From NCBI RefSeq assembly GCF_023101145.1, contig NZ_CP073714.1, positions 6,138,001 through 6,202,000 of the forward strand: 64,000 bases of DNA, in the 5' to 3' direction. The notes beneath the pieces are model-generated. The model searched no databases, was not told the DNA's origin, and saw only the letters and a program-made list of their open reading frames with translations. Below, piece after piece: positions 8,625 to 17,534 of the stretch. The stretch's first letter is position 1. The number at the start of each line of letters is the position of its first letter. The stretch is from Paenibacillus pabuli. Lineage in GTDB: Bacteria; Bacillota; Bacilli; Paenibacillales; Paenibacillaceae. A program made the position numbers and the translations under genes.

Positions 8625-9470
8625 TTATTCCGTTAACGACGGGTAACGCCAGTCATCTTCATCACTCTGTTGTTGCTCGCTGACATCTACAGATATACCG
8701 GAGGAACGTTTCCAGCGAATGAGCATTTCATCCGACATGTAGTGATAACTGAGATTCAGATGTTTAAGTTTTTTGATCTTGTCACTGGCAAGCAGCGCCT
8801 CTGCCCCTTCATCAGACAACGTGCCCTCTGACAGATCCAGGATTTCAAGTTGATCCAAAATTGGAGCCTCAGCTGCAGCTTTCGCAATCTCATCCTGAAT
8901 TTCACTATCTTTCAGACCCAGGTAGACGAGCTTTGGAAATAAGCCCTGTTCCAAAAGTGGCAGCACATCTTCCAGTGAACCATCGAAACCATAATTATCC
9001 ACACCCAGATACAGCTCAAGCTTACGCAATTCAGGCAGTTTAGCCCGGGAAATTGAAGCTAACACGCTTTTGGGAAGACCACCGCAAATAATGATTAATT
9101 CTTCAAGTTTGGCATGTTCGATTGGCTCCAGACTTAGTCCGCTGCTGCCCTTCACTGTGAATGACTTCAATTCAGGAAAAGCAACCAATAGTGGTGTGAG
9201 ATTCGTCTGAATAATCCATGAAACCTCACATTCTTCAAAGCCCATATCTCCGATGAACAATTTCTTCAAAGATGGAAAGCTTGAAGCCAATCCGGTGAGT
9301 GTTCCCATGAATTCATCCGGTGAATTTTCATAAGCCTGTCCCCAGTCTCCAATAATCAGGCTCTCCAGCGAACCGGCCTCCGGTTTGGCAGCCAGTTCCC
9401 TGATCAACTTTTCCATACGAATACCGTCCTCATAATCATCATAAGACACCGTAAGTTTCACTTCTTGCAT
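8625..9470 (-). CDS. STM4015-family leucine-rich repeat protein
   Basis: First gene of the cassette, 281 aa, starting at ATG 9470 behind GGAGGGG. The chain is built of leucine-rich repeats from about residue 60 on, for example LKKLFIGDMG, LEELIIICGG, LVYLGLKDSE, LEILDLSEG and LKHLNLSYH, spaced 25-35 residues apart. Such a solenoid normally binds a protein or peptide partner. There is no signal peptide, so it should work in the cytosol beside the two radical SAM enzymes, perhaps as scaffold or substrate binder; that role is inference. Confidence 0.86.
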   Translation of the reverse strand: MQEVKLTVSYDDYEDGIRMEKLIRELAAKPEAGSLESLIIGDWGQAYENSPDEFMGTLTGLASSFPSLKKLFIGDMGFEECEVSWIIQTNLTPLLVAFPELKSFTVKGSSGLSLEPIEHAKLEELIIICGGLPKSVLASISRAKLPELRKLELYLGVDNYGFDGSLEDVLPLLEQGLFPKLVYLGLKDSEIQDEIAKAAAEAPILDQLEILDLSEGTLSDEGAEALLASDKIKKLKHLNLSYHYMSDEMLIRWKRSSGISVDVSEQQQSDEDDWRYPSLTE

Positions 9471-9724
9471 AAAGTAAATCCCCTCCGTTTGAGTTCATTG
9501 ATGATTCGTTAACTTGAATGTTAACCCATTCTGTACAAGCCTTGCAACTTCTTCCAACCCTAGTCCTAACGCTCTGCTCAAACGTGAAATCTTCTTATTT
9601 CATTCCTAGGTATAGGAACACAAGTTCCTGTTTATTTTCTAAACAAAATCAGGATTCAGCATAGGTCCCCGTACCGACTTTTAGGAACACCGAGATCGTC
9701 TCAATCATTCTCACCTGTATAAAA
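9471..9724 (-). promoter_or_regulatory. Leader of the STM4015-4011 cassette with overlapping palindromes
   Basis: No gene is visible here. The notable structure is a pair of overlapping inverted repeats: TTCCTAggtaTAGGAA at 9604-9619 and AGGAACacaaGTTCCT at 9614-9629, each with six-base arms and a four-base spacer. The nonamer TAGGAACAC occurs in them and again near 9682. A poor SigA match lies closer to the gene. The palindromes could be an operator for the cassette. Confidence 0.45.
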
Positions 9725-9786
9725 TAAAAAAACGTTAATGGCCGGTGAGACACTCCACAGGAATGACTCTTACCTTCCACTAACGC
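9725..9786 (-). terminator. Terminator of the rph-rdgB unit
   Basis: Reading leftward, GCGTTAGTGG pairs with CCATTAACGT (ten pairs, two of them G-U) and is followed by a run of seven T. Confidence 0.75.
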
Positions 9787-9855
9787 TTTGATATTTAAGC
9801 AAGGCAATAATTCACCTTATAACATTCATATTCAATGAGCCGATTCGTTTGAATC

Positions 9856-10479
9856 TCAGCCTTCCAGACTGGATACGAGTGCTCTCAGGGCATGGCCCCG
9901 GTGACTGATCGCCTGCTTTTGCTCCAGTGTAAGCTCGGCCATCGTCATCTCGTATTCAGGCACATAGAAGAGTGGGTCATATCCAAAGCCGCCTGCACCG
10001 GCTGCTTGAGCAGTGATCCAGCCTTCAGCCGTACCTTCCGCTTCGTACTTGTGTCCGGTTGCCGGATCATACAGCACCAATGCACAGACGAAGCTTGCTG
10101 GACTGAGAAGCGGTTGCTCCGTATCCTCACCGGACTTGAGCGATTCCAGCGCCTCAAGCAGTTTGGCATTGTTCTTTGCATCGGTTGCACCCTCGCCTGC
10201 ATATCTCGCAGAATACACTCCCGGGTCACCGCCCAGCAGATCCACGCACAATCCCGAATCGTCAGCCAGGACAGGCAAACCAAGAGCATCGCCCACCGCT
10301 TTGGCTTTCTTCCAGGCATTCTCTGCAAAGGTTACGCCATCTTCAACGACATCCGGCAGCTCCGGATAGTCGAACATGCTTTTGACCTCTTTGCCCAGCG
10401 GAGCAAATGCATGAGCAAATTCACGTACTTTCCCCGCATTGCGGGTTGCGACAATGATAATTGGGCTATCCAGACTCAT
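9856..10479 (-). CDS. rdgB: XTP/dITP diphosphatase (RdgB/HAM1 family)
   Basis: Hydrolyses non-canonical purine nucleoside triphosphates such as XTP and dITP to monophosphate and pyrophosphate, cleaning the nucleotide pool. Landmarks are ATRNAGKVREF at the N-terminus, LADDSGLCVDLLGG, GVYSARYAG and GGFGYDPLF. I prefer ATG 10479, one base after the rph stop, over the in-frame GTG at 10491, since AGGTGA precedes it and the 207-aa product then has the normal length. The rph-rdgB pairing is common in Firmicutes and supports the call. Confidence 0.93.
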   Translation of the reverse strand: MSLDSPIIIVATRNAGKVREFAHAFAPLGKEVKSMFDYPELPDVVEDGVTFAENAWKKAKAVGDALGLPVLADDSGLCVDLLGGDPGVYSARYAGEGATDAKNNAKLLEALESLKSGEDTEQPLLSPASFVCALVLYDPATGHKYEAEGTAEGWITAQAAGAGGFGYDPLFYVPEYEMTMAELTLEQKQAISHRGHALRALVSSLEG

Positions 10480-10480
10480 T

Positions 10481-11239
10481 TTAGGCTTCACCTAATCCAC
10501 GAGCACCGATCTTGAGTGCAATGGGACCGAGCACTTCTTTTTGACGCTCAATCATTTCCAGAATCCCCTGCTCACCCAGCTCCAGCATTGCGTTCAGCTC
10601 ACGACGGTCAAATGGCGCTTCTTCGCCTGTTCCCTGAAGCTCCACATATTTCCCGCCGCCTGTCATTACGAGGTTCATATCTACCTTGGCTTTGGAATCT
10701 TCATCGTAGTTCAGATCCAGCACAGGCTGCTCTCCAACGACACCTACACTTACCGCTGCAATGAAATCCGTAATCGGGAATACTTGCAATTTATGCTGTT
10801 GGGCAATTTTGTTCACCGCGAGGGCCAGGGCTACAAACGAACCGGTAATGGACGTTGTACGTGTACCTCCATCGGCTTGTATAACATCACAGTCCAGTGT
10901 AATCGTACGCTCACCAAGCGCCTGCAAATTAACGACCGAGCGCAGTGCCCGGCCAATCAGACGCTGAATTTCCATCGTGCGTCCAGTCAATTTGCCACGG
11001 TTCGCTTCACGCTGATTCCGGGTATGTGTTGCACGTGGCAGCATGGAGTATTCAGCCGTTACCCAGCCTTTACCCTGCCCTTTCATAAAGGGAGGAACAC
11101 GTTCCTCCACCGTAGCTGTACAAATAACCTTGGTATCTCCCACTTCAATCAGTACAGAACCTTCGGCGTATTTATTCGTGTTAATTGTTAAATTCATCGG
11201 GCGCAGCTGGTCGCTGGTTCGTCCGTTAGATCTCATCAT
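10481..11239 (-). CDS. rph: Ribonuclease PH
   Basis: Phosphorolytic 3'-5' exoribonuclease that trims the 3' ends of tRNA precursors. The sequence shows the RNase PH core: KVICTATVEERVPPF, WVTAEYSMLPRATHTRN, RLIGRALRSVVNL, LDCDVIQADGGTRTTSITG and DLNYDEDSKAKVDMN. The 252-aa length is typical. A GTAGGAGG site stands before two adjacent ATG codons at 11239 and 11236, either of which may be used. The gene runs into rdgB with a one-base gap and faces a 146-bp spacer before the GerM-like gene. Confidence 0.95.
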   Translation of the reverse strand: MMRSNGRTSDQLRPMNLTINTNKYAEGSVLIEVGDTKVICTATVEERVPPFMKGQGKGWVTAEYSMLPRATHTRNQREANRGKLTGRTMEIQRLIGRALRSVVNLQALGERTITLDCDVIQADGGTRTTSITGSFVALALAVNKIAQQHKLQVFPITDFIAAVSVGVVGEQPVLDLNYDEDSKAKVDMNLVMTGGGKYVELQGTGEEAPFDRRELNAMLELGEQGILEMIERQKEVLGPIALKIGARGLGEA

Positions 11240-11385
11240 TTCTGCCTCCTACGACTTAAGCATCCTGTAATGTCGAACTTGTTCACACTTTTACTAATCC
11301 CTTCTATATTACCAAAGAGTTCACTTAAAAGCATCCTGTCCACCAAAGAGTTCTGCCTATAACACGTCAGACCGTTCTTTATGAC

Positions 11386-12441
11386 TTAAATTGGAATTTC
11401 ATTGATATATTCAGGCTTCGATACGGGGGCACTGTAATCGCGATTATCATCACTCATGACTGTCTTTTGCCCATTCCATTCGATCTGGACTTTCGCTTCC
11501 TTGCCCGCAGTGTTCTCAGCCGTGGTCAACACGACGGATTGCAGCAGTTCACTTGGTACGACATCCCCCTCAGTGAACATGTCGTCTTTGAGCGCAACCG
11601 TTACGGTGCCATCCTCGGACGTTTTGACCGATTGCAGCTGCGTTCCACCTGTCATGACTTCTTCCAGTTCGCCGCCTTTGGCTGGTCCTTTGATCAGTTC
11701 ATTCAACGCCGCCTGCACGCGGTCCCCACCTGGTGTCACAAGACGTGTAACCGGTACATAATACTGAATGCCTGCTGGTGAAGCAGCTGAGAAATAAACC
11801 GTTACCGGACTGCTGTTGGTCGTGAATGTATCACCCAGATCGAGATTAATGCCTACGGCCCGATTCAACGGCTCAGGCAGCGGCGTGCTGTTTACTGGCA
11901 TTTGAGTCAGCTTTTTGCCGTCCACCCAGATCTGAACGTTCTGAACATCCGGTGTACCCGTGAGTGTCCAAGTTACAGCCTCCAGCATTTTGCGCTCGTT
12001 CTTGGCATCATACTTGGCAAAGTTGCCGGAGAACTCCACAACTGCCAACTTGTCATCCGGATGAATCGTTACGTTCTGAACAACGGTGCCCTGCGGGAGA
12101 ACGCCCTGAAATCCCTCAGGCAGCATCCCTGCATATGGACCACCCGTCACGAGTGTATCCAGAGCGGTCTTGGGACTGCTGACATCGGTTCCCGACGGAA
12201 GCGTCATGGATACCGGAGCAAGCAACCCTTGCTGGTCCTGCAGATATACGGTTGTAAGCGGCAGCTTGGCGAGTGATCCATTGCCTTCGGCTGCCTGAAT
12301 CATGGCCGCTTCCTGAATCGGAGGCGGTGGATCAACGGCCTCGGAGGACTGTGCCCCAAACATGCCACATCCGGATAACACCACAGGAATACTCAACAGC
12401 GCAGCTGCAGAAGCTGTACGCAAATAACGGATCTTACTCAT
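11386..12441 (-). CDS. GerM-domain lipoprotein
   Basis: A 351-aa exported lipoprotein. I set the start at ATG 12441 behind GAGGGGG; it gives a clean signal peptide with lipobox LSGC and lipidated Cys25. Two GerMN modules follow, each with the pattern of a short beta strand, VYFSAA or VYLQDQ, then a region ending in GTVTV or KLAVVEF. Domains of this type occur in the B. subtilis sporulation and germination protein GerM. The gene stands upstream of rph on the same strand, as gerM does in many Bacillales, which supports the assignment. A role in the forespore envelope is inferred from the family. Confidence 0.85.
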   Translation of the reverse strand: MSKIRYLRTASAAALLSIPVVLSGCGMFGAQSSEAVDPPPPIQEAAMIQAAEGNGSLAKLPLTTVYLQDQQGLLAPVSMTLPSGTDVSSPKTALDTLVTGGPYAGMLPEGFQGVLPQGTVVQNVTIHPDDKLAVVEFSGNFAKYDAKNERKMLEAVTWTLTGTPDVQNVQIWVDGKKLTQMPVNSTPLPEPLNRAVGINLDLGDTFTTNSSPVTVYFSAASPAGIQYYVPVTRLVTPGGDRVQAALNELIKGPAKGGELEEVMTGGTQLQSVKTSEDGTVTVALKDDMFTEGDVVPSELLQSVVLTTAENTAGKEAKVQIEWNGQKTVMSDDNRDYSAPVSKPEYINEIPI

Positions 12442-12655
12442 GATCACGTTCCCCCTCATCATTTTTACAGTTTGTACTACCATGTATACGAGCCTTTGCC
12501 CAAAAAATAACTACTTTTTAAACAAGCTCATCATGCATAAAGCTGAAAACAGGCTTTCCATCCCCACCGAGGGATAGCAAAGAAACCCAAAACGGTTAAT
12601 TACGTATTAGGATACATGTGTAGGGACATTGCTAACTTCAGAGGAGGAATCGCCC

Positions 12656-13222
12656 ATGGAACATCCTAAGCAAGAAAAAATCCCTTATAGCCTGAACAGC
12701 CGCAAAGTGGCAGAGGCAACGAGGGAATGGCTGCACAAGCGGGGCGTTACGATCCTTGAGATCGCAGAACTGGTCATGATGCTGCAGAAAAAATATTACC
12801 CGGGTCTTACGATGGAAGAATGTATCGACAATGTGGAGAAGGTTCTCCAAAAACGCGAGGTACAGAACGCAGTGCTGACTGGCATTCAGCTCGATTTGCT
12901 GGCAGAACAAGGCAAGCTCATACCTCCCTTGCAGGAGATGATTGAGAATGATGAAGGGTTATATGGCGTGGATGAGATTCTCGCATTCTCCATCGTCAAC
13001 GTATACGGCAGTATCGGATTTACGAATTACGGTTATGTAGACAAGCTAAAACCCGGTGTTCTTGAACGTCTGAACGACAAGAGCCTCGGGCCTGTGCATA
13101 CGTTTCTGGATGATATCGTGGGGGCTATTGCCTCGGCGGCCAGCAGCCGGATTGCGCATCGCAAACAATCGGAGCTTGAAGAAGCTTTGGGAGATAAGCC
13201 AGTAAGCGATGATATCGTATAA
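12656..13222 (+). CDS. Phosphatidylglycerophosphatase A-domain protein (YutG-like)
   Basis: A 188-aa protein of the PgpA fold as found in Bacillus YutG, where it is thought to dephosphorylate phosphatidylglycerophosphate in membrane lipid synthesis. I use ATG 12656 behind GAGGAGG. Typical features are WLHKRGVTILEIAELV near the N-terminus, the PGLTMEECIDNVEKVLQKRE block, and YGVDEILAFSIVNVYGSIG with GYVDKLKPG in the core. No long membrane helices appear, as expected for the Firmicute form. It is monocistronic between a divergent gerM-like gene and a terminator. Confidence 0.82.
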   Translation: MEHPKQEKIPYSLNSRKVAEATREWLHKRGVTILEIAELVMMLQKKYYPGLTMEECIDNVEKVLQKREVQNAVLTGIQLDLLAEQGKLIPPLQEMIENDEGLYGVDEILAFSIVNVYGSIGFTNYGYVDKLKPGVLERLNDKSLGPVHTFLDDIVGAIASAASSRIAHRKQSELEEALGDKPVSDDIV

Positions 13223-13249
13223 TTTGCATAAGACTGGTTATCTAGTCCA

Positions 13250-13285
13250 TACAAAAAGGCGGCCACGAAGGCCGCTTCTTTTGTA
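13250..13285. terminator. Terminator after the PgpA-domain gene
   Basis: GCGGCC/GGCCGC core within a larger ATACAAAA/TTTTGTAT stem. The symmetry makes it bidirectional, serving this gene and the leftward flavin operon. Confidence 0.75.
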
Positions 13286-13308
13286 TGGATTCATTTTTTT
13301 GTAATACG

Positions 13309-13965
13309 CTATTTCAGATGTTCCTGTCTTCCCGTTCCCGCCAAACGATATATCTCTCTCCAATTCTGTTCGGCTGATGCCGGCTTAGGCTGTACACGAC
13401 TGGATCCAATGGTAATATCCGGGCCTTTGCGTTCTCGCAACAAACCACGAAGTACCGTGATACCAATGATGCTCAAGCCGGTGAATACATACATCAGACG
13501 CATAAGCACATGGCTTGAATCGGAGCCTGTAACCATGCCATGAAACAATAAACCGATAAAAACGGGATAAGACAACATGTGGAACATAAACCACCATTTG
13601 CGGCCAAGCTTGTTACGCAGGTCACTGGATAGCAGCACGATCACCAAACCATAAAGCGATAACGTGCCCAGTCCGCTACCAATTGGATGCACTGAAGCCG
13701 TAAACGGAATGAGCAATTCACTCCAGGCGAAAGGGCTATAATGATCAATATACAGGGTTAACGCATGTACGAGTCCAAGTCCAAAGGCGAGCCAGGTCGT
13801 TCGGGTATGCCATTTAAACATGACTGCTTTTGGTTTGCCTTTGGCCATGGGCATCCCTTGGGCAATTCCCAGAAACACACCCGCAAAGAGCAGCAAATAT
13901 GCGGCTATCCCACTAATTCGAATGATATTCCATGTCGGCAGGTAATCTACAATCCATTGCGCCAT
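13309..13965 (-). CDS. Ferric-reductase-like transmembrane protein
   Basis: A 218-aa integral membrane protein with about six helices and conserved histidines on several of them (FKWHTRTTW, GLVHALTLY, FMFHMLSYP, LLFHGMV), the pattern of haem-b binding ferric-reductase-like/MsrQ domains. I chose ATG 13965 behind GGGGGAG over the in-frame ATG 13980. It is the last gene of a unit with an ApbE flavin transferase and a small anchored protein, so it probably passes electrons across the membrane to a flavinylated partner. The partner and acceptor are not known. Confidence 0.8.
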   Translation of the reverse strand: MAQWIVDYLPTWNIIRISGIAAYLLLFAGVFLGIAQGMPMAKGKPKAVMFKWHTRTTWLAFGLGLVHALTLYIDHYSPFAWSELLIPFTASVHPIGSGLGTLSLYGLVIVLLSSDLRNKLGRKWWFMFHMLSYPVFIGLLFHGMVTGSDSSHVLMRLMYVFTGLSIIGITVLRGLLRERKGPDITIGSSRVQPKPASAEQNWREIYRLAGTGRQEHLK

Positions 13966-13998
13966 AACCGGCTCCCCCATATCTGTTAGACTTGTCGT

Positions 13999-15042
13999 TT
14001 ATAAAAGACTGAAACGGTGATCCGGATCAAAACCGGGCCAGCATTCAGCAAGCGTATCGGTATTTCCTCTAAAGCAAGTGCTTCCATCCTGAGTCATCCA
14101 CAGGATGTCATGTCGATCATAATGTCGGTTTAACCAGCCCACGGCCTCGGCACTCCCCATAATGCAGACCGTCTTGGCAATAATCTCGCATTGCGACGCA
14201 TGCTGTCCCAAAACGGTACACTGCAGCACATCGGTATCCGCCGGCTTCATCGTCCGGGGATCAATTAAATGATGTGAAAGGCTTCCGTCCGTATTGTGCC
14301 ATTGTCTTCGTATCACTCCTGAAGTGGCAACCGCGCCTTTTCTCAATTGAATTCTGCCCATCAGATTACGCTCCTCCTGATAGGGATCGTTGACTTGTAC
14401 GGACCACATTGGATGAAGTGTTGTCCCCCATGCCTGAATATCTCCACCTGCATTAATTAATCCCGCTGGAATATGGAGGGTCCGTTGCAGCCAATCAGCG
14501 ATACGCTCAACGGCCCAGCCCTTAACAATTCCCCCAAGGTCCAGCTCCGTCCCAGGGTCCTTATGAACCATTCGGCTGCCTTCCCTTTGAATCCAACGTG
14601 GGCGACTATATTCATAGTCGTCATTCTGAACATCTGTTATATTCAATTGTCGGATGTCCAATCTGCGTTCAGTTCCTGATTGACGCAGTTCTCTTTGCTG
14701 TAACTGCTCGAAGCTGACATCGTAACCGGAAGCCCGCAGAGCCTGAGATATACCAGGCTGAAAAATCCCTTCCGTCTGACCAATATATCCGTATGCCAAA
14801 CTTAACACTTCATCCATTGCTGCGGAGACCGGCATCCATCCCGTGCAACGGTTCAGACGGTTCAATTCACTGTCTGCCACAAATCGGCTGAACCGTTGTT
14901 CCTGCGTTTCGAACCAGTTCTTCACCAGCGCTGCCGCATGCTCAGCCTCTTCCCGTCCCGCTGCTAACTGAACTTCCACGTCGGTATTCATCGCCCGGAA
15001 GCGGAACTTAAGCAGACGGGAGACTTGCTCCGTGCGGCTCAT
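13999..15042 (-). CDS. apbE: FAD:protein FMN transferase (ApbE family)
   Basis: Transfers FMN from FAD onto a Ser or Thr of an extracytoplasmic protein. Family landmarks are FRAMNTDVEVQL, SRFVADSELNRLN, ELDLGGIVKGWAVERI, LINAGGDIQAWG and HHLIDPRTMKP. At 347 aa it is complete. No signal peptide or lipobox is obvious, unlike many Gram-negative ApbE proteins. Its ATG overlaps the stop of the 141-aa gene upstream by four bases, and the ferric-reductase-like gene follows after 33 bp, so all three should be made together. This context points to a flavin-based electron transfer system. Confidence 0.92.
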   Translation of the reverse strand: MSRTEQVSRLLKFRFRAMNTDVEVQLAAGREEAEHAAALVKNWFETQEQRFSRFVADSELNRLNRCTGWMPVSAAMDEVLSLAYGYIGQTEGIFQPGISQALRASGYDVSFEQLQQRELRQSGTERRLDIRQLNITDVQNDDYEYSRPRWIQREGSRMVHKDPGTELDLGGIVKGWAVERIADWLQRTLHIPAGLINAGGDIQAWGTTLHPMWSVQVNDPYQEERNLMGRIQLRKGAVATSGVIRRQWHNTDGSLSHHLIDPRTMKPADTDVLQCTVLGQHASQCEIIAKTVCIMGSAEAVGWLNRHYDRHDILWMTQDGSTCFRGNTDTLAECWPGFDPDHRFSLL

Positions 15043-15464
15043 GATGCACCTGTGCGTGACTGATAGTTGCCACGACTATACCCGGAGTCAGTATCCTGAT
15101 TACTGCTCTGATCTGTTATCCAGCCGCCCGACGATCTGCCTTGATTCGGAACGATCGCACGGCTACGATCGTTGCTTCCATCGGTCGTTCCCTCATCCAG
15201 GCTATAGCCTTCATTCGACGACACTTTAGAACTGCTATCTGTGTCTGTGTTGTCTGTGCTGTTCATCCATTCGTTCATGACATCATCCTGGGTGTCCACC
15301 TGGGTGGAAGAAGCTGTACTGCTTATATCGGTACCATTAGCCGCCGCATAAGCGGCATCAAAGGCATCAGAAGTTCTTACATATTGAAAGAGTGCAGCCA
15401 CAGTCAACGTTGCTGCCGCTGAGGCTTGCCATTTTCTCCATTGGTTTCTTTTTTTTCGTGTCAT
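15039..15464 (-). CDS. Small anchored protein with Ser/Thr/Asp-rich tail ending in TGAS
   Basis: A 141-aa protein with a basic start (MTRKKRNQWRKW), one hydrophobic segment at about residues 13-27 and then a long disordered region rich in Ser, Thr, Asp and Asn, presumably outside the membrane. The final residues are TGAS, matching the [ST]-G-A-[ST] core that ApbE flavinylates, although the Asp usual three positions before the first Ser/Thr is Gln here. It is the first gene of the ApbE/ferric-reductase-like unit, so it is a candidate FMN carrier. I recognise no named family. Confidence 0.7.
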   Translation of the reverse strand: MTRKKRNQWRKWQASAAATLTVAALFQYVRTSDAFDAAYAAANGTDISSTASSTQVDTQDDVMNEWMNSTDNTDTDSSSKVSSNEGYSLDEGTTDGSNDRSRAIVPNQGRSSGGWITDQSSNQDTDSGYSRGNYQSRTGAS

Positions 15465-15601
15465 CGCTCTTCCCTACTTTCTCTGGCGAAGTTCATGCAT
15501 TTATCATAGAAGTGCTGGCTTAAAAGAAGATGAATGAACGGTTAAGAGAGACTAAAGCTTTATTTCATTTATAGAATGTTCCAGGAAAAATTACATACAA
15601 A

Positions 15602-15641
15602 AAAAGACTCTGAACAGGATGTTCTCCTGCTCAAAGCCCTT
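15602..15641 (-). terminator. Terminator after the MBL-fold gene
   Basis: Reading leftward, a 14-pair stem (several G-U pairs) between 15640-15627 and 15619-15607, followed by seven T. Confidence 0.75.
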
Positions 15642-16637
15642 TTAATCCTGAATATGTTCCCTAAAGATGAACTTACTATCTAACTGCTGCTCCTGTACAA
15701 TACGCTTCCGCCGGATCAATTCCTGCAGATGCGCCAACGTCTCACTCATCGCAAAACGAAGCTGATGTGTTCCCAAGCGGTCTCCGAACATAAATACACA
15801 GATATCATACGCACTCGTCGGCACTTCCAGGATTTTCTCCATCATCTTCTGAAGGCGCTCTTCATGATGAGTAAGCAGATAGACCGTTCGATCAGCAAAG
15901 TGGCCGAACGGGTTCCGATGCCCTGGATATGCCGCTTCTACATCCAAAGCCCCCAGTCGATGCAGCCCTTGCATGTAAGACAGCAAGGGCTGATCGTCAC
16001 TTCCCGGCTGCAAGCTGATATTCGGCGAGATCTGAGGCAATACGGCATCTCCACACAAGATCTCTTTGGAGTCCGGTGCATAGAAGGATAAATGCCCTGG
16101 TGCGTGGCCACCTGTTTCCACTGCAAGCCACTTTTTCCCGCCCATAACCAGCCATTCTCCATCTTCAATCGGTGTCACTACCGGGAGTGGTGTAATCTGT
16201 GAGATGAACCCCTCCATATGTTCGCGGATCTGCTGAGTTTTGTCTTCCGGCATTCCATGGCGGCCATAATATTCAGGCAAAATCGTATTTATGGTCGCCT
16301 CCGTTCCCCACATGTAATCCGCTTCCTGGCGTGATCGTGTGGACATTCGTACAGGCACACCCGTTTGCTGCTGTATCCAGCCGGACAACCCCAGATGATC
16401 GGGATGATGGTGGGTCAGTACAATTTGACGGATATCCTGAAAAGTTAAATTGTGATCAGCGAGTGCTTCGTGCCACTCCTGCTCCGTCTCAGCGCTGCGT
16501 GGTCCTGGATCAACAATCGTTATTGTTCCATCCGGTTCATGAAGCACATAGCTGTTCACCCAACGCAGGGGAAAAGCCATCGTAATCTTGACCCGATGCA
16601 TGCCTGCTGGCATGGAAATGGATTCCGTTCGCTTCAT
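15642..16637 (-). CDS. Metallo-beta-lactamase-fold hydrolase
   Basis: A 331-aa MBL-fold protein. The metal-binding motif HHHPDH occurs near residue 76, a further His sits in GGHAPGHLSF, an Asp in LCGDAVLP, and the last His in YPGHRNPF; together these supply a binuclear metal site. The C-terminal 80 residues form the helical extension seen in YflN/RNase Z-like hydrolases. No signal peptide is present. ATG 16637 follows GGAGGAG. The methyltransferase gene lies 18 bp upstream on the same strand, so the two are cotranscribed. The substrate is unknown. Confidence 0.85.
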   Translation of the reverse strand: MKRTESISMPAGMHRVKITMAFPLRWVNSYVLHEPDGTITIVDPGPRSAETEQEWHEALADHNLTFQDIRQIVLTHHHPDHLGLSGWIQQQTGVPVRMSTRSRQEADYMWGTEATINTILPEYYGRHGMPEDKTQQIREHMEGFISQITPLPVVTPIEDGEWLVMGGKKWLAVETGGHAPGHLSFYAPDSKEILCGDAVLPQISPNISLQPGSDDQPLLSYMQGLHRLGALDVEAAYPGHRNPFGHFADRTVYLLTHHEERLQKMMEKILEVPTSAYDICVFMFGDRLGTHQLRFAMSETLAHLQELIRRKRIVQEQQLDSKFIFREHIQD

Positions 16638-16655
16638 TATTACTCTCCTCCAACT

Positions 16656-17399
16656 CTACTGCACAGGTCGATGGCCGACAAAAATCATTCGGGGCGATGT
16701 CTGCTCATCGTACTTCTCTTCATCATAACCGCCATGTACCTGATCTACCACGAGTCCTGCCTCGTGAAGCAGATCACGTAGTTGTTCACGAGTGTACAGT
16801 TTGACGCGTTCCTGATAGATTCGAGGTTTTTGGCCCGATGCGGTATCGGTGATATGTATTTCTTTTTGCACAAATCCATCCTGAATCTTGCGATACTCCT
16901 CAATATGCTGTCCTTCGCTTTCACGTGTTGAATGCTGCACCAGATGGCGAGTCACATAAGCTGTGTTCATAAAATCAATAATATAACTCCCCCCCGGCTT
17001 CAACATCCGATGAATGGCGCGCAGCACTCTTAGCTGCTCTCCATCCTCTCGAAAATAACCAAATGAGGTAAACAGATTGACCACCGCGTCAAATCCGCCT
17101 TTCAGCGGAAGCTCACGCATATCGGCGTGGTACCACTCTACACGATGTTCAGTGTCCAATTCACGTGCTTCACGCAGAAGCACATCAGACAGGTCGATTC
17201 CGGTCACCTGGAAACCAGCGTCAGCAAGGGCCAGAGAATGACGGCCCATACCACAGCACAGATCCAGTACTCTGGATTTCGGCTGAAGCTTTAACCAGTT
17301 TATCATTTTATGTACTTCCTGATATGCACCTTGTACATCCCGATGTTTGTACACCAGGAGATAGTCTTCACCAAAACTCTCTTCATACCATTCCGTCAT
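16656..17399 (-). CDS. Class I SAM-dependent methyltransferase
   Basis: A 247-aa methyltransferase. The SAM-binding loop VLDLCCGMGRHS is at about residues 44-55, the acidic ribose contact at GIDLSD, and the motif after it reads YHADMRELPLKGGFDAVVNLF. The sequence beyond residue 140 (LKPGGSYIIDFMN) is the usual strand-5 region. Its substrate cannot be read from the sequence. ATG 17399 follows GGAGGG. It leads a two-gene unit with the MBL-fold hydrolase, whose substrate may be related. Confidence 0.85.
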   Translation of the reverse strand: MTEWYEESFGEDYLLVYKHRDVQGAYQEVHKMINWLKLQPKSRVLDLCCGMGRHSLALADAGFQVTGIDLSDVLLREARELDTEHRVEWYHADMRELPLKGGFDAVVNLFTSFGYFREDGEQLRVLRAIHRMLKPGGSYIIDFMNTAYVTRHLVQHSTRESEGQHIEEYRKIQDGFVQKEIHITDTASGQKPRIYQERVKLYTREQLRDLLHEAGLVVDQVHGGYDEEKYDEQTSPRMIFVGHRPVQ

Positions 17400-17534
17400 T
17401 ACGTATCGCCCTCCACATGGTCACTGGCCCAACTGTCTATACGCTGTTATATCAGCCGGATCATATCTCTATAGCTTTTAGCCATTGTACCGTCTTTATC
17501 CTTCAAACTCAAAAATTCCCAAAAGTTGTCCGCA

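Noticed and set aside
9892..10515. 207-aa plus-strand ORF
   Set aside because: Antisense to rdgB; no ribosome site and no family pattern.
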